From Candidatus Moranbacteria bacterium GW2011_GWC2_40_12 (lineage in GTDB: Bacteria; Patescibacteria; Paceibacteria; Moranbacterales; UBA11712), in assembly GCA_000995965.1 (NCBI GenBank), contig LBYD01000001.1, positions 248,001-312,000 on the forward strand: a DNA stretch of 64,000 bases. The letters run 5' to 3'. Position numbers and translations under genes: made by a program. The notes beneath the pieces were generated by a model. That model saw only the letters and a program-made list of their open reading frames with translations. It was not told where the DNA came from and did no database searches. This document shows, one piece after another, positions 7,838-15,144 of the stretch; position 1 is the stretch's first letter, and each line of letters begins with the position of its first letter.

Positions 7838-9151
7838 TTATTTTGTCGAAGTAATCACCTGCTCTCCTTCCCTAAGCCCGCTCACTACTTCTATCATCCC
7901 CCCGTCCCCTTTCATTCCGGTTTTCACTTCCCGCTCGGACGCCTTTTTGTTTTCAAGAATCTGGACGAACTTTTTTCCTTCAACGTCTTTCAACGCCCGC
8001 TCCGGAATTTGGAGGACACTCTTTTTTTCCGCCAATAAAATGTCTATATCAGCGCTCATCCCGTCCTTGAATCTTGAATCATCGCTGTCCATTGCGAATT
8101 TCACGATATAATCAACAACATCCTGGACCACGGTCGCCGAAGGATCAATGGAGACAACGGCCGCTTGGAATGTTTCATCCGCAGAAAATGCATCGAAAGA
8201 GACGCTCCCTTTTTGGCCGACTTTCACTTTTGCGATATCGGATTCGGGGACTTTCGCTTCCAGGATGAAATCATAGGAAATCATTTTGGCGAACGAGTCA
8301 GTCGAAGTGGCGCCGATCACTTCACCGGTTTTGAAGTTCACTTCCTTTATCATTCCATTGGCTGGAGCGCGAAGAGCCGCTTTTCCAAGATTATTTACGG
8401 CGGTTTCATAGGCCGCTGCAAAACTTGCCACATTGGCGTCTTTTCCGGCTCTGACATAGTCGGACTGATTGGCATCCAAGGCGGCTTCGGCCGTGTCCAA
8501 TTTGTTTTCGGCCGAAGTTTCAGCCAAGTCGGCTGTCTGGTCGGCAACATCCAGCGCGTCCTTGGCCTGCTCGTAGTTTGCTTCGGCAGTGTCAAGGGTA
8601 AGCTTGGCCGATTTTGTAACCGAGCTGTCCGACCCGTTTTCATCTTTTACTTTGTTATAAAAAGTCTGGGCGTCATCGTAATAATTTTTCGTGTCGGAGA
8701 CTTTTTGCTCGGCGGAAGCGATATTTTTCTTGTTGAGGCTTTTCGTGTCATCCAGGAACTTTTCGGCGTTCTCGACTTCAACTTTGGCGCTGTGGATGCT
8801 GTCAAAGTTCATTCCGGCATCGGCCCGGGCTTTTTCAAGATTAGCCCTGGCCTGGTCAACTGCCAGCTGCAGGCCCGTGTTGTCAATGGACCCGATGATG
8901 TCCCCTTTCCCAACTTTTTGCCCGACTCTGACGTCAACCGAGCTTACTCGCCCCGTTGTCTCAAAATTGAGCGCGATTGTGTCGTTGGCTTTGAGCGTCC
9001 CGGAAACTGAAACGGTTTCTTTGAGATCGCCAAATACTGCTTCAGAAGCGGCATACTCCACCGTCGGCTGGCGAAGGACGGAGAAATAAACAGCCCCGCC
9101 GAGAAAAGCAACTGCGAGCAAGGTCCAAATTATAGTTTTGCGCTGAAACAT
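7838..9151 (-). CDS. MacA/HlyD-type membrane-fusion (adaptor) protein
   Basis: 437 residues: N-terminal membrane anchor (WTLLAVAFLGGAVYFSVL), split lipoyl/barrel-sandwich domain starting SVSGTLKANDTIALNF with the GRVSSVDVRVGQKVGKGDIIGSID half, a long Ala/Lys/Asp-rich coiled-coil hairpin (about 105-240), the returning lipoyl half (LRAPANGMIKEVNFKTGEV), a beta-barrel and a membrane-proximal domain (VSGLREGEQVITSTK). RND/ABC adaptors of this kind clamp a MacB-type exporter. The hairpin is longer than in E. coli MacA and rich in negative charge. No outer-membrane factor is visible nearby. Confidence 0.9.
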   Translation of the reverse strand: MFQRKTIIWTLLAVAFLGGAVYFSVLRQPTVEYAASEAVFGDLKETVSVSGTLKANDTIALNFETTGRVSSVDVRVGQKVGKGDIIGSIDNTGLQLAVDQARANLEKARADAGMNFDSIHSAKVEVENAEKFLDDTKSLNKKNIASAEQKVSDTKNYYDDAQTFYNKVKDENGSDSSVTKSAKLTLDTAEANYEQAKDALDVADQTADLAETSAENKLDTAEAALDANQSDYVRAGKDANVASFAAAYETAVNNLGKAALRAPANGMIKEVNFKTGEVIGATSTDSFAKMISYDFILEAKVPESDIAKVKVGQKGSVSFDAFSADETFQAAVVSIDPSATVVQDVVDYIVKFAMDSDDSRFKDGMSADIDILLAEKKSVLQIPERALKDVEGKKFVQILENKKASEREVKTGMKGDGGMIEVVSGLREGEQVITSTK

Positions 9152-9172
9152 AATTTATAATAATTCCAATTT

Positions 9173-9946
9173 TTATTTTATGCTGAATTTCACTCTGCTT
9201 AGTCTTTCTAAATCGCTGAATATCATGTTTTCGATGGTATCCAGGTTTTCCATTCCGAAGATGTATTTTTTTTCGGCTGCAAAATATTGGCCCTCTTTTG
9301 CCGCAAAATCCTCATGCGCCGCATCCAGATCAGACATGTTTTCCGTTTTCATTGCCGCAACGTCTTCTATTTTTATGAGAAAAGAATTCATGGATTCTTT
9401 AAGGGCTTGGGCTTCCAGCTGGAGGCTCTGCGGCAAGACATCAACGTTCACTTTGCTACCCGTTTCTCTGGCTTGTGCGATAATATTTTTCATTTCGTCA
9501 AGCGAAACATTCTCCTCTACCTCCCCAAAAACCGCCGAAACTTCAAAAATTTGATTCTTATAATCGATAATTCCTTTGAGATCAGTTGCTTCCCATGCCA
9601 GTTTTGAATAGTAATTTTCCGCCAGCTCCTTCGTGTCCTCTGCCATTCTTGGGGCGTTGAGACTCGCGACTTCTTTCTTTGCCGCTTCGGCTTCATTGAT
9701 TATGGCCTCGAGTTCAGCAGAAAATTGTTTTGATTCATCGCGGATCTGGGATATCTCTTTTTTGCTGTTGTTCCGGAAGCTCGCTTCGATTTTTTCAATT
9801 TGCAAAGCGAGGTTGTGCTTTGCCTGGATCTGGGAGACTTGCCCGGCAAAACTCCGGATTTTTTCCCCGTTTAAAAAGCCGTAGGAAAAAGTCGCCACAG
9901 CGGCAAAAAGAAACACCAAAAGAAAATAAAGAATGAATTTTCTCAT
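9173..9946 (-). CDS. membrane-anchored coiled-coil protein, first gene of the export operon
   Basis: 257 residues: one N-terminal membrane helix (ILYFLLVFLFAAVATFSYGF) and an extracytoplasmic, strongly helical body rich in Glu, Lys and Ala with extended heptads. No Cys and no known domain that I recognise. It lies 21 bases upstream of the adaptor gene in the same direction, so it probably belongs to the exporter operon and may be an accessory adaptor or the regulated partner. Function unknown. Confidence 0.75.
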   Translation of the reverse strand: MRKFILYFLLVFLFAAVATFSYGFLNGEKIRSFAGQVSQIQAKHNLALQIEKIEASFRNNSKKEISQIRDESKQFSAELEAIINEAEAAKKEVASLNAPRMAEDTKELAENYYSKLAWEATDLKGIIDYKNQIFEVSAVFGEVEENVSLDEMKNIIAQARETGSKVNVDVLPQSLQLEAQALKESMNSFLIKIEDVAAMKTENMSDLDAAHEDFAAKEGQYFAAEKKYIFGMENLDTIENMIFSDLERLSRVKFSIK

Positions 9947-10005
9947 TGATATAATTATGCTTCAGGAAAAAAGAAAAAGCAAGAAGGGCTTGATGATGAA
10001 AATTG

Positions 10006-10077
10006 CACGGGCGCCAGGATTCGAACCTGAAATAACAGTTTTGGAGACTGTTGTGATAGCCATTTCACTACGCCCGC
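10006..10077 (-). tRNA. tRNA-Trp (CCA)
   Basis: Cloverleaf on the minus strand: acceptor GCGGGCG with 3' partner CGCCCGT (terminal G-U pair), anticodon stem ACAGT/ACTGT, loop CTCCAAA giving anticodon CCA, T arm TCAGG-TTCGAAT-CCTGG. CCA is not encoded. Position next to rpmG matches the usual rpmG/tRNA-Trp/secE neighbourhood of bacteria, but secE and nusG are not here. Confidence 0.93.
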
Positions 10078-10159
10078 GTTTTATGAATATGGGTTATGAA
10101 CGCCAAAAACAATTTGGAACAAATTTATTCCTAATTTATAAATCCTAAATCTAAAAAAC

Positions 10160-10318
10160 CTACACCTTCCCCTCTTTGTGCGGGGTGTGCTTCCGGCATT
10201 TTTTGCAAAACTTTTTGAGACCAAGCTTTTCTTTGATTTTTTTCTTGTTGCGAAAAGTGTGATAGTTCACTTTCTTGCAAACTTCGCACCTGAGTGTCAC
10301 GAGATTGTCTTGAGACAT
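10160..10318 (-). CDS. rpmG: 50S ribosomal protein L33
   Basis: 52 residues starting MSQDNLVTLRCEVCKKVNYHT and ending CRKHTPHKEGKV. The two CxxC pairs (CEVC, CKKC) are the zinc-binding type of L33, together with the RNKKK...LKKFC core. It sits between tRNA-Trp and a membrane-anchored hypothetical gene. The assignment follows from length, motif pattern and neighbourhood. Confidence 0.93.
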   Translation of the reverse strand: MSQDNLVTLRCEVCKKVNYHTFRNKKKIKEKLGLKKFCKKCRKHTPHKEGKV

Positions 10319-10462
10319 AAAAAATTCAAAATTAAAAAATCAAAATGGAGAATGACAATTGAAAATCCAAAATGGGAAAATGATAAAGTGATTTTGATAT
10401 TCGAGAATTTAACACTTTACATTGTCATTTTGAATTTTGATATTTGCATTTTACATAAACTG
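10319..10462. repeat. AAAATG/ATTTTGA-type intergenic repeat
   Basis: A/T-rich words (AAAATGGAGAATGACAATTG, ATTTTGATATTTGCATTTTAC) form imperfect inverted repeats over about 130 bases. A very similar block separates porG and porD at 60828-60955. Confidence 0.5.
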
Positions 10463-11347
10463 TCAGTCTATTCTTTCCCACGTATTTAGCTCCGGATCAT
10501 ATTCGAATGAAGCTATGAAATCATCCACGTTTTCGTATTTGTCTGTCCCTGTTTTGAGTTCAAAATCGTCTTCTCCCATTTCCCAGTATGCCAATGACTT
10601 GATGTCATATCCGCCTCCGGATTTCGCGGCAGTTTCGAGCAGAACTTTTTTGGCAGTATCTTCTTCTATCTCAGAATTCTCGTCATCTTCGATAGAATCA
10701 TAGTATTCCACATAAACATTGCGCTCGTCAACAAAATCCACTGTGAGGACAACCCACTTTTCATATTTCGCTTTTTGGGGCACGACGGAATTGATATTGG
10801 TCGCCAGCCAGTTCATAAGCGTTTTTCTGCTCTCAATAAGGTCTTTATCCGTTTCCGCTCCCGCGCATTTCACCTGAGATACGGCAATTTCATTTTTGGC
10901 CGCGTTTTTGAGGCCCTGCACCTCCACCTCGCGATCCTCGAAATAATCTAGCTTGAAAAGGTCGCTTCCGGTCAGTCCGGAACTTTCTGTCCCTTCGATA
11001 TAATACCGGTAGCTTTTGAATTGGGAAGGCGTGTCGTCCGGATAAACTTTCCGAAGTTTTCCGGAAACATTTGACGTATCGCCCGACTGATCCGCAATTT
11101 TGAGCCATTCTCCTTTTTCGCAAATGGCGTTGTAGTCAGTTTCGTCCTCTTCGCTGAAGATTTCATCGTCTGCCCCATCGCCCGAAAGAATGCTTTCGAG
11201 GCTGTCAGCGGCATTTTCTCCGTCTTTAGCTTGAGGTCCATTCGGGAGATTTTTCCCCCGGTTGCCGAAGCTTTGGTACCAAAGAAATCCGGCAAAGATG
11301 AGAGCGACTGCGACAATCCCTCCCCAGATGAGTTTTGATTTGTTCAT
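10463..11347 (-). CDS. membrane-anchored acidic hypothetical protein
   Basis: 294 residues: N-terminal anchor (IWGGIVAVALIFAGFLWYQSF), an acidic low-complexity linker to about residue 75, then a folded region with two Cys (AICEKGEW and QVKCAGAE). The segment CEKGEWLKIADQSGD...YYIEG resembles an OB-like or SH3-like module, but I do not recognise a family. It lies upstream of rpmG in the same direction with a 145-base gap, so co-transcription is uncertain. Confidence 0.7.
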   Translation of the reverse strand: MNKSKLIWGGIVAVALIFAGFLWYQSFGNRGKNLPNGPQAKDGENAADSLESILSGDGADDEIFSEEDETDYNAICEKGEWLKIADQSGDTSNVSGKLRKVYPDDTPSQFKSYRYYIEGTESSGLTGSDLFKLDYFEDREVEVQGLKNAAKNEIAVSQVKCAGAETDKDLIESRKTLMNWLATNINSVVPQKAKYEKWVVLTVDFVDERNVYVEYYDSIEDDENSEIEEDTAKKVLLETAAKSGGGYDIKSLAYWEMGEDDFELKTGTDKYENVDDFIASFEYDPELNTWERID

Positions 11348-11460
11348 GTGTTTTAGTTTTACATATTATATATGAAGTATAAAGCATATTTGTTTTTTTT
11401 CAAATGCCTCCAGCATTTGAGCCCACGAGCAGATTCGAACTGCTTACCTGCTCCCTGCCA

Positions 11461-11570
11461 TGCCTGCCCGCAAAGCCTGAGCCGATGACCGGATTTGAAC
11501 CGGTGACCTACTCCTTACCATGGAGTTGCTCTACCAGCTGAGCTACATCGGCATTATGCGAAGGCAGGCG
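11461..11570. repeat. GCCTGCC-bounded insertion carrying tRNA-Thr
   Basis: On the minus strand the segment begins CGCCTGCCTTCGCA and ends TGCGGGCAGGCA, an 11-13 base imperfect inverted repeat of the GCCTGCC family seen elsewhere in the window. Between the ends there is only the tRNA-Thr and two short spacers. Confidence 0.6.
11480..11552 (-). tRNA. tRNA-Thr (GGT)
   Basis: Complete 73-nt cloverleaf: acceptor GCCGATG/CATCGGC, D arm GCTC...GAGC, anticodon stem ACTCC/GGAGT with loop ATGGTAA (anticodon GGT), T stem ACCGG/CCGGT, discriminator T. CCA is not encoded. It lies entirely within the anticodon loop of the interrupted tRNA. Confidence 0.95.
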
Positions 11571-11750
11571 GGGAGCTGCTCTGCCAAGTGAGCAGCACGG
11601 GCATGCTGTTTTTTTAGCCAAGTGCCGTGCCTAGCCGCAGTTTCAGTGGAGACGGGAACCGCACAGGCGCTTCAACGCAAAAATATATTAGCACGGGAAA
11701 AAAAATTCAACAATATGGCGCGTTAGGCAATTTATTGCTATAATTTTGTC

Positions 11751-12230
11751 ATGGTCATCAAATTTGTGTATACAATTTTTCTCGCTCTGCTCATCGCTCT
11801 TTTTGTGGGGCTTGGGATCAGCGCTTTTTATTCCGGTCCGAAGGAACCCTTGTATCCTGTGGAACTCGAAGGCGAAAAGCCGGGCTGTGAAGAAACTGTG
11901 GAGCTCAGAAGCATGCGGGAAGAATTCAACCGTTCCCAGCGCGATTTCACGGAAAAATTCAAATTATACAGCCGGAATGTATCGATAATTTCCATCAGCG
12001 CCGCCATTTTGATTCTTATCGTCAGCCTCACACTTCTTTCCAAGATAAGGATGATCGCCGATGGGATCCTGCTCGGCGGAGTTTTCACGACCGTTTATAG
12101 CATCATCCGCGGAGTCATGAGCGAAGACACGAAATTTCGCTTTTTGATCGTGACAATCGGGCTTCTCATCGCTCTCGTTTTAGGTTATATAAAATTCATC
12201 AAGCCGAAAGAAGAAGCCGAAAAAAAATAA
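11751..12230 (+). CDS. four-helix integral membrane protein, unknown function
   Basis: 159 residues. Helix 1 (FVYTIFLALLIALFVGLGISAFY) is followed by an outside loop with one Cys (KPGCEETVELRSMREEF), then three helices (IISISAAILILIVSLTLL, DGILLGGVFTTVYSII, FLIVTIGLLIALVLGYIKF) and a short basic tail. I do not recognise a family. A TATAAT at 11739-11744 lies 6 bases before the ATG, so transcription would start at or just upstream of the start codon, suggesting a leaderless message. It is convergent with the secreted protein at 12323 and isolated on the plus strand. Confidence 0.75.
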   Translation: MVIKFVYTIFLALLIALFVGLGISAFYSGPKEPLYPVELEGEKPGCEETVELRSMREEFNRSQRDFTEKFKLYSRNVSIISISAAILILIVSLTLLSKIRMIADGILLGGVFTTVYSIIRGVMSEDTKFRFLIVTIGLLIALVLGYIKFIKPKEEAEKK

Positions 12231-12322
12231 TCTTTTTTTGTATTTAAACAACCCCGATGTTTCTTCGAGGCTGTTTTTTTATGCATATCTTCATTTCTGG
12301 CAAAAGGTCAGCCAATGCCAAG

Positions 12323-13276
12323 CTAGAGAATTGCGACATCGCAACTTTCATTGCATGCGCACATAAATGCCCCATTATCCCCGTTATAAGTTGTATCGGC
12401 ATTGCATCTGAATTCCGAACCCGGTGTCCGGAATTTGCAGGAATTTTCCTTGGTGCAGGTTGAACCTGAGCTTTGCTGCGCGGCCACTACGCTAAACCCG
12501 CTGTTCACCGTCATCGTTCCCCTTTCCCACATATTTCGATATCTCACTTTATTTCTGTTGGTCACGCTGTATTTCAGCCGATTCTTGTAGGTCAGGCTGA
12601 TATTGTAGCTGCCAGCCGCCAATTTTCCATATTTGAATTTGGCCCTTATGATCGTATCTTCCCCGGATCTGGCAACCCGGGTGATCACGGCCTTTTTATT
12701 CCCCACTTTGAGCTTCAGCCATTTTTTGTTTTTGAAGGATTTTCCCAAGACAGTCAGGCTGAAAGTGGTTTTCGAGCTGCTTCGAGTTGATTGAAAAACT
12801 TCCACAATTCCGTCATTATCGCCGTCTGCGTCGTTCACCTGGAACGAAGGATGGATTGTTATCGCATCTTTGAGAGTATAATGCGCGTTCGGCGTGACGC
12901 CGCTGTCGAAAACAGTCAGATCCTGGCTGTCCTGGGCGTGCGTTCCGGCGGGAATGGTCGCCAGGATCGTCGAATCATCGGGAACCGAGATATTGCTTAG
13001 CAAGACAGAATCGTCAGTTGTGTCTTTTGAATCGTCCTCCCACGAACCGAGCTTCACGCCAATTGTTGTAATATTTGAAAAACCGGATCCGGTGATCGTC
13101 AGCCCGGTTGCCACATCATTATTCATTTCTGTCGGAGTGACGGAAGAAACCGTGAAAGATGAATTGTTTTCGTTGTTCGCGTTGTTTGAGCTCTTCTTTT
13201 TATTGTTTTTCGCGCCTGCGAATGAGGGCAGCGCTATTGCCAGCGCGAGAACAAAGACCAGAATTTTTTTCTTCAT
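12323..13276 (-). CDS. secreted IPT/TIG-like surface protein with Cys-rich tail
   Basis: 317 residues. A signal peptide (MKKKILVFVLALAIALPSFAGA) precedes an Asn/Lys-rich linker and a domain starting FTVSSVTPTEMNNDVATGLTITGSGFSNITTIGVKLG, which matches the IPT/TIG immunoglobulin-like pattern. A second beta-rich domain (SLTVLGKSFKNKKWLKLKVG) follows. The last 55 residues contain six Cys (STCTKENSCKF, FRCNAD, FMCACNESCD), suggesting a disulphide-rich cap. It belongs to the surface-protein stretch from 12.3 to 24.4 kb. Role in adhesion is inference. Confidence 0.75.
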   Translation of the reverse strand: MKKKILVFVLALAIALPSFAGAKNNKKKSSNNANNENNSSFTVSSVTPTEMNNDVATGLTITGSGFSNITTIGVKLGSWEDDSKDTTDDSVLLSNISVPDDSTILATIPAGTHAQDSQDLTVFDSGVTPNAHYTLKDAITIHPSFQVNDADGDNDGIVEVFQSTRSSSKTTFSLTVLGKSFKNKKWLKLKVGNKKAVITRVARSGEDTIIRAKFKYGKLAAGSYNISLTYKNRLKYSVTNRNKVRYRNMWERGTMTVNSGFSVVAAQQSSGSTCTKENSCKFRTPGSEFRCNADTTYNGDNGAFMCACNESCDVAIL

Positions 13277-13389
13277 TTTTTTGTTGAATTATTATTTAGC
13301 GTCATTTATATCATTATACACCCGACAAAAAAACGAAACAACCTTTCGAAAAGCGGTTTTTTTCGCAAGCCAGTTTGGGAGCGGACCGG

Positions 13390-13531
13390 CTAGACCAATT
13401 TCGAAAAAAAATACACCGCCGCCGCCACTGAATAGGCCACCTGAGCGGCAATCACCGCGATGCTCCCCAGAATCACGCCCAATCCCGCCTTGAGAGCCGC
13501 GCTACCTTTTTTCCCGCATCAATGCGATCAT
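13390..13531 (-). pseudogene. small membrane-tail ORF broken in an A6 run
   Basis: After the lamin-tail gene the sequence encodes ALKAGLGVILGSIAVIAAQ and AYSVAAAVYFFSKLV, a typical membrane helix, ending at a TAG (13390-13392). An ATG at 13531 with AAGCAGGA before it opens MIALMREK but reaches a stop unless one A of the six at 13507-13512 is skipped, which would give a 46-aa single-helix protein. In the other reading, the helix is in frame with the upstream gene but separated by three TGA codons, as if a C-terminal anchor had been lost. Sequencing error cannot be excluded. Confidence 0.4.
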
Positions 13532-13551
13532 TCCTGCTTCAAATCTGCCGG

Positions 13552-14280
13552 TCAAATTCCCGGCGTCGGATTCCCGGCGAAAAAATCAACGGAACAATCA
13601 TTTGTATCCTCATCCTTTGGAATTCTTAGCAGGGAGTTTCCAGGACCAGAGGGATTTGTATGCGAAATAACTCCGCTGTAGCTTCCACTCCCATATGTGA
13701 CGACGTCAATAGTTTTGTTTTCTTTATCCAAGAGCAAGACTTCGTCACCTGAATTTGCAAGATCCATATATCCCCCCGCCCATGAAGTATATTTTTTCAT
13801 ATTCGGAACGGCTGTGTCAGATTCCACCCACTCGAAATCAGGCGAAATTTCGAAAGCATCCTTGAATGCGGCCGCTTTTCTCGCGATTATCAAATAATTG
13901 GTTGCCTTTATTATCGCGCCTGAGGGAAACTCATACATTCCCTCGCCATCTCCTTCTTTCTCCTCATCTCCCAGCTTATATGCTTCCTTGAATAAATCGA
14001 TATCATCTGAAGTTGGATTATACAGCTTAATAAATTCGAAATTGTCTCCGTCGCTAGGATTATAATAAACTTCACTGATCATAAGATAGAATTTATCGTC
14101 TGCCTCTTCCTCCCCCCACTCCCCCGCCTGAAATTCATTACCCTCGCTTTTTTCCGAGTCTGAGGAAATCGCCACCGTGCCGCTGACTTCCCCGAAGCGG
14201 AAAGCGAAAGACAGCGTCAAAATCGCGAAGCTCAAAAGATATAGCGGTCGGACAAATTTTTTTCGGATGCGTCCCGGCAT
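13552..14280 (-). CDS. secreted lamin-tail-domain (LTD) protein
   Basis: 242 residues: N-terminal membrane/signal segment (PLYLLSFAILTLSFAF), an acidic linker, then an LTD domain with the usual start (LMISEVYYNPSDGDNFEFIKLYNPT), the middle (ATNYLIIARKAAAFKDAF), the DEVLLLDKENKTIDVVTYG strand and the ending GPGNSLLRIPKDEDTNDCSVDFFAGNPTPGI. LTD proteins are frequent on CPR surfaces and are thought to attach or anchor. The usual C-terminal membrane anchor is missing here, but a helix-encoding remnant lies just downstream. The gene follows the SipW-like peptidase and may share its transcript. Confidence 0.88.
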   Translation of the reverse strand: MPGRIRKKFVRPLYLLSFAILTLSFAFRFGEVSGTVAISSDSEKSEGNEFQAGEWGEEEADDKFYLMISEVYYNPSDGDNFEFIKLYNPTSDDIDLFKEAYKLGDEEKEGDGEGMYEFPSGAIIKATNYLIIARKAAAFKDAFEISPDFEWVESDTAVPNMKKYTSWAGGYMDLANSGDEVLLLDKENKTIDVVTYGSGSYSGVISHTNPSGPGNSLLRIPKDEDTNDCSVDFFAGNPTPGI

Positions 14281-14375
14281 TTTGATTTTTCTTAAACTAT
14301 TTTTTTACCCTGTTAAATAATTTCACGAAGTATGATTGCTGCTTTGCAGTTTAAAAGGGGCGAATTTCTTTATCC

Positions 14376-15077
14376 CTAAATTATTTTTCTGCGTTTTATT
14401 TGATTTTGGTCATCTCTCCCCGGACTTCTCCTGACAAATTGTTCTGAAGGCGCTTGAGGATGATCTTTTGTCCCGGGAGCTTCCGCGTGCAATCCAGCGC
14501 CCAGAGATTCCTCTTCGATAATGCGGATCCGGTCCTCGACATTTTCCGGCGCGGCTTGTTTTTCTTTCTTTTCCCGCCGGCTCCGCCACTTTTTCGTTAT
14601 TTCCTCTTTTATCTTATACAGCTCTTCATAGATGATGATGGTCGCCGGAATGATCACGAGCAGAATGAATCCGGTTTTCGTGCGAGCGTATCCAATCGGG
14701 TAGCCGACATAGGGCAAATTGAAAATAGTTTTTCCGACCACATTTTGCCCGCTGGTTTCCTCCGGATCCGCTTCCTCGTTCGCATCTCCCTTTGTGCGAT
14801 AGGTTGCTTCCCCGCCGCTGCCTTTTTTTTCCACCACCCGGTGAGTCACGGTATTTCTCCCGGCTTTTATCGTGATCACATCCCCCACGCCGTATTCCGG
14901 AGCGGATTTCACGAAAATCAAACTTCCCATTGGCACTTTCGGCTCCATCGAACCCGATTGCACGGTGAAAATCTTATAATTCCCAGGAATCGGCAAAAAA
15001 GTCCCCGCGACCACCAGGAGAAACAGGAACAAAACCGCCAGTATCAGATTGTAGCCTATTTTGAAAACTTTTTTCAT
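14376..15077 (-). CDS. SipW/ER-type signal peptidase I (S26B)
   Basis: 233 residues. N-terminal helix, then the catalytic serine box FTVQSGSMEPKVPMGSLIFVK (Ser43), the GDVITI strand and VTHRVVE with His79 in place of the lysine of classic LepB. The Ser/His pair defines the archaeal/ER/SipW branch. A second helix (TGFILLVIIPATIIIYEEL) and a charged cytoplasmic tail follow. SipW in Bacillus cleaves TasA and related matrix proteins. Here the gene is directly downstream of three TasA-like genes, two with canonical SipW-type signal regions, which gives a clear substrate prediction. Confidence 0.92.
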   Translation of the reverse strand: MKKVFKIGYNLILAVLFLFLLVVAGTFLPIPGNYKIFTVQSGSMEPKVPMGSLIFVKSAPEYGVGDVITIKAGRNTVTHRVVEKKGSGGEATYRTKGDANEEADPEETSGQNVVGKTIFNLPYVGYPIGYARTKTGFILLVIIPATIIIYEELYKIKEEITKKWRSRREKKEKQAAPENVEDRIRIIEEESLGAGLHAEAPGTKDHPQAPSEQFVRRSPGRDDQNQIKRRKII

Positions 15078-15098
15078 TTTTAAGGCCGAACCTTAAAA
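15078..15098. repeat. REP-like palindrome in the SipW leader
   Basis: TTTTAAGG/CCTTAAAA around CCGAA, right against the start codon of the signal peptidase. Core GGTTCGGCC on the minus strand resembles the diverged palindromes at 56.2-56.8 kb. Confidence 0.6.
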
Positions 15099-15144
15099 AA
15101 AATTATAACCAATTTTTAAAACCTTTTAAAACATCCTTGCCTAT

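Larger units (their letters stand above)
11420..11602 (-). tRNA. interrupted tRNA-like gene enclosing tRNA-Thr
   Basis: The minus strand holds a 5' half at 11602-11571 (acceptor GCCCGTG, D arm GCTC-ACTTGGCA-GAGC, anticodon-stem strand GCTCC) and a 3' half at 11460-11420 (GGAGC, AGGTA, T arm AGCAG-TTCGAAT-CTGCT, acceptor CGTGGGC, discriminator T). Joining 11571 to 11460 restores an exact 73-nt cloverleaf with loop CTGGCAG (anticodon GGC). The 110-nt insertion contains the complete tRNA-Thr and has inverted ends GCCTGCCTTCGCA/TGCGGGCAGGC. The acceptor and U73 look Gly-like and lack G3:U70, so the amino acid (Ala or Gly) is unclear; it may be an intron-like insertion or a pseudogene. Confidence 0.6.

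Noticed and set aside
13510..13560. UGA read as glycine (code 25), suggested by three in-frame TGA after the lamin-tail gene
   Set aside because: Long conserved genes here have no in-frame TGA and several end in TGA (secD, ispG, 28-aa ORF); tRNA-Trp has CCA. The standard code fits.
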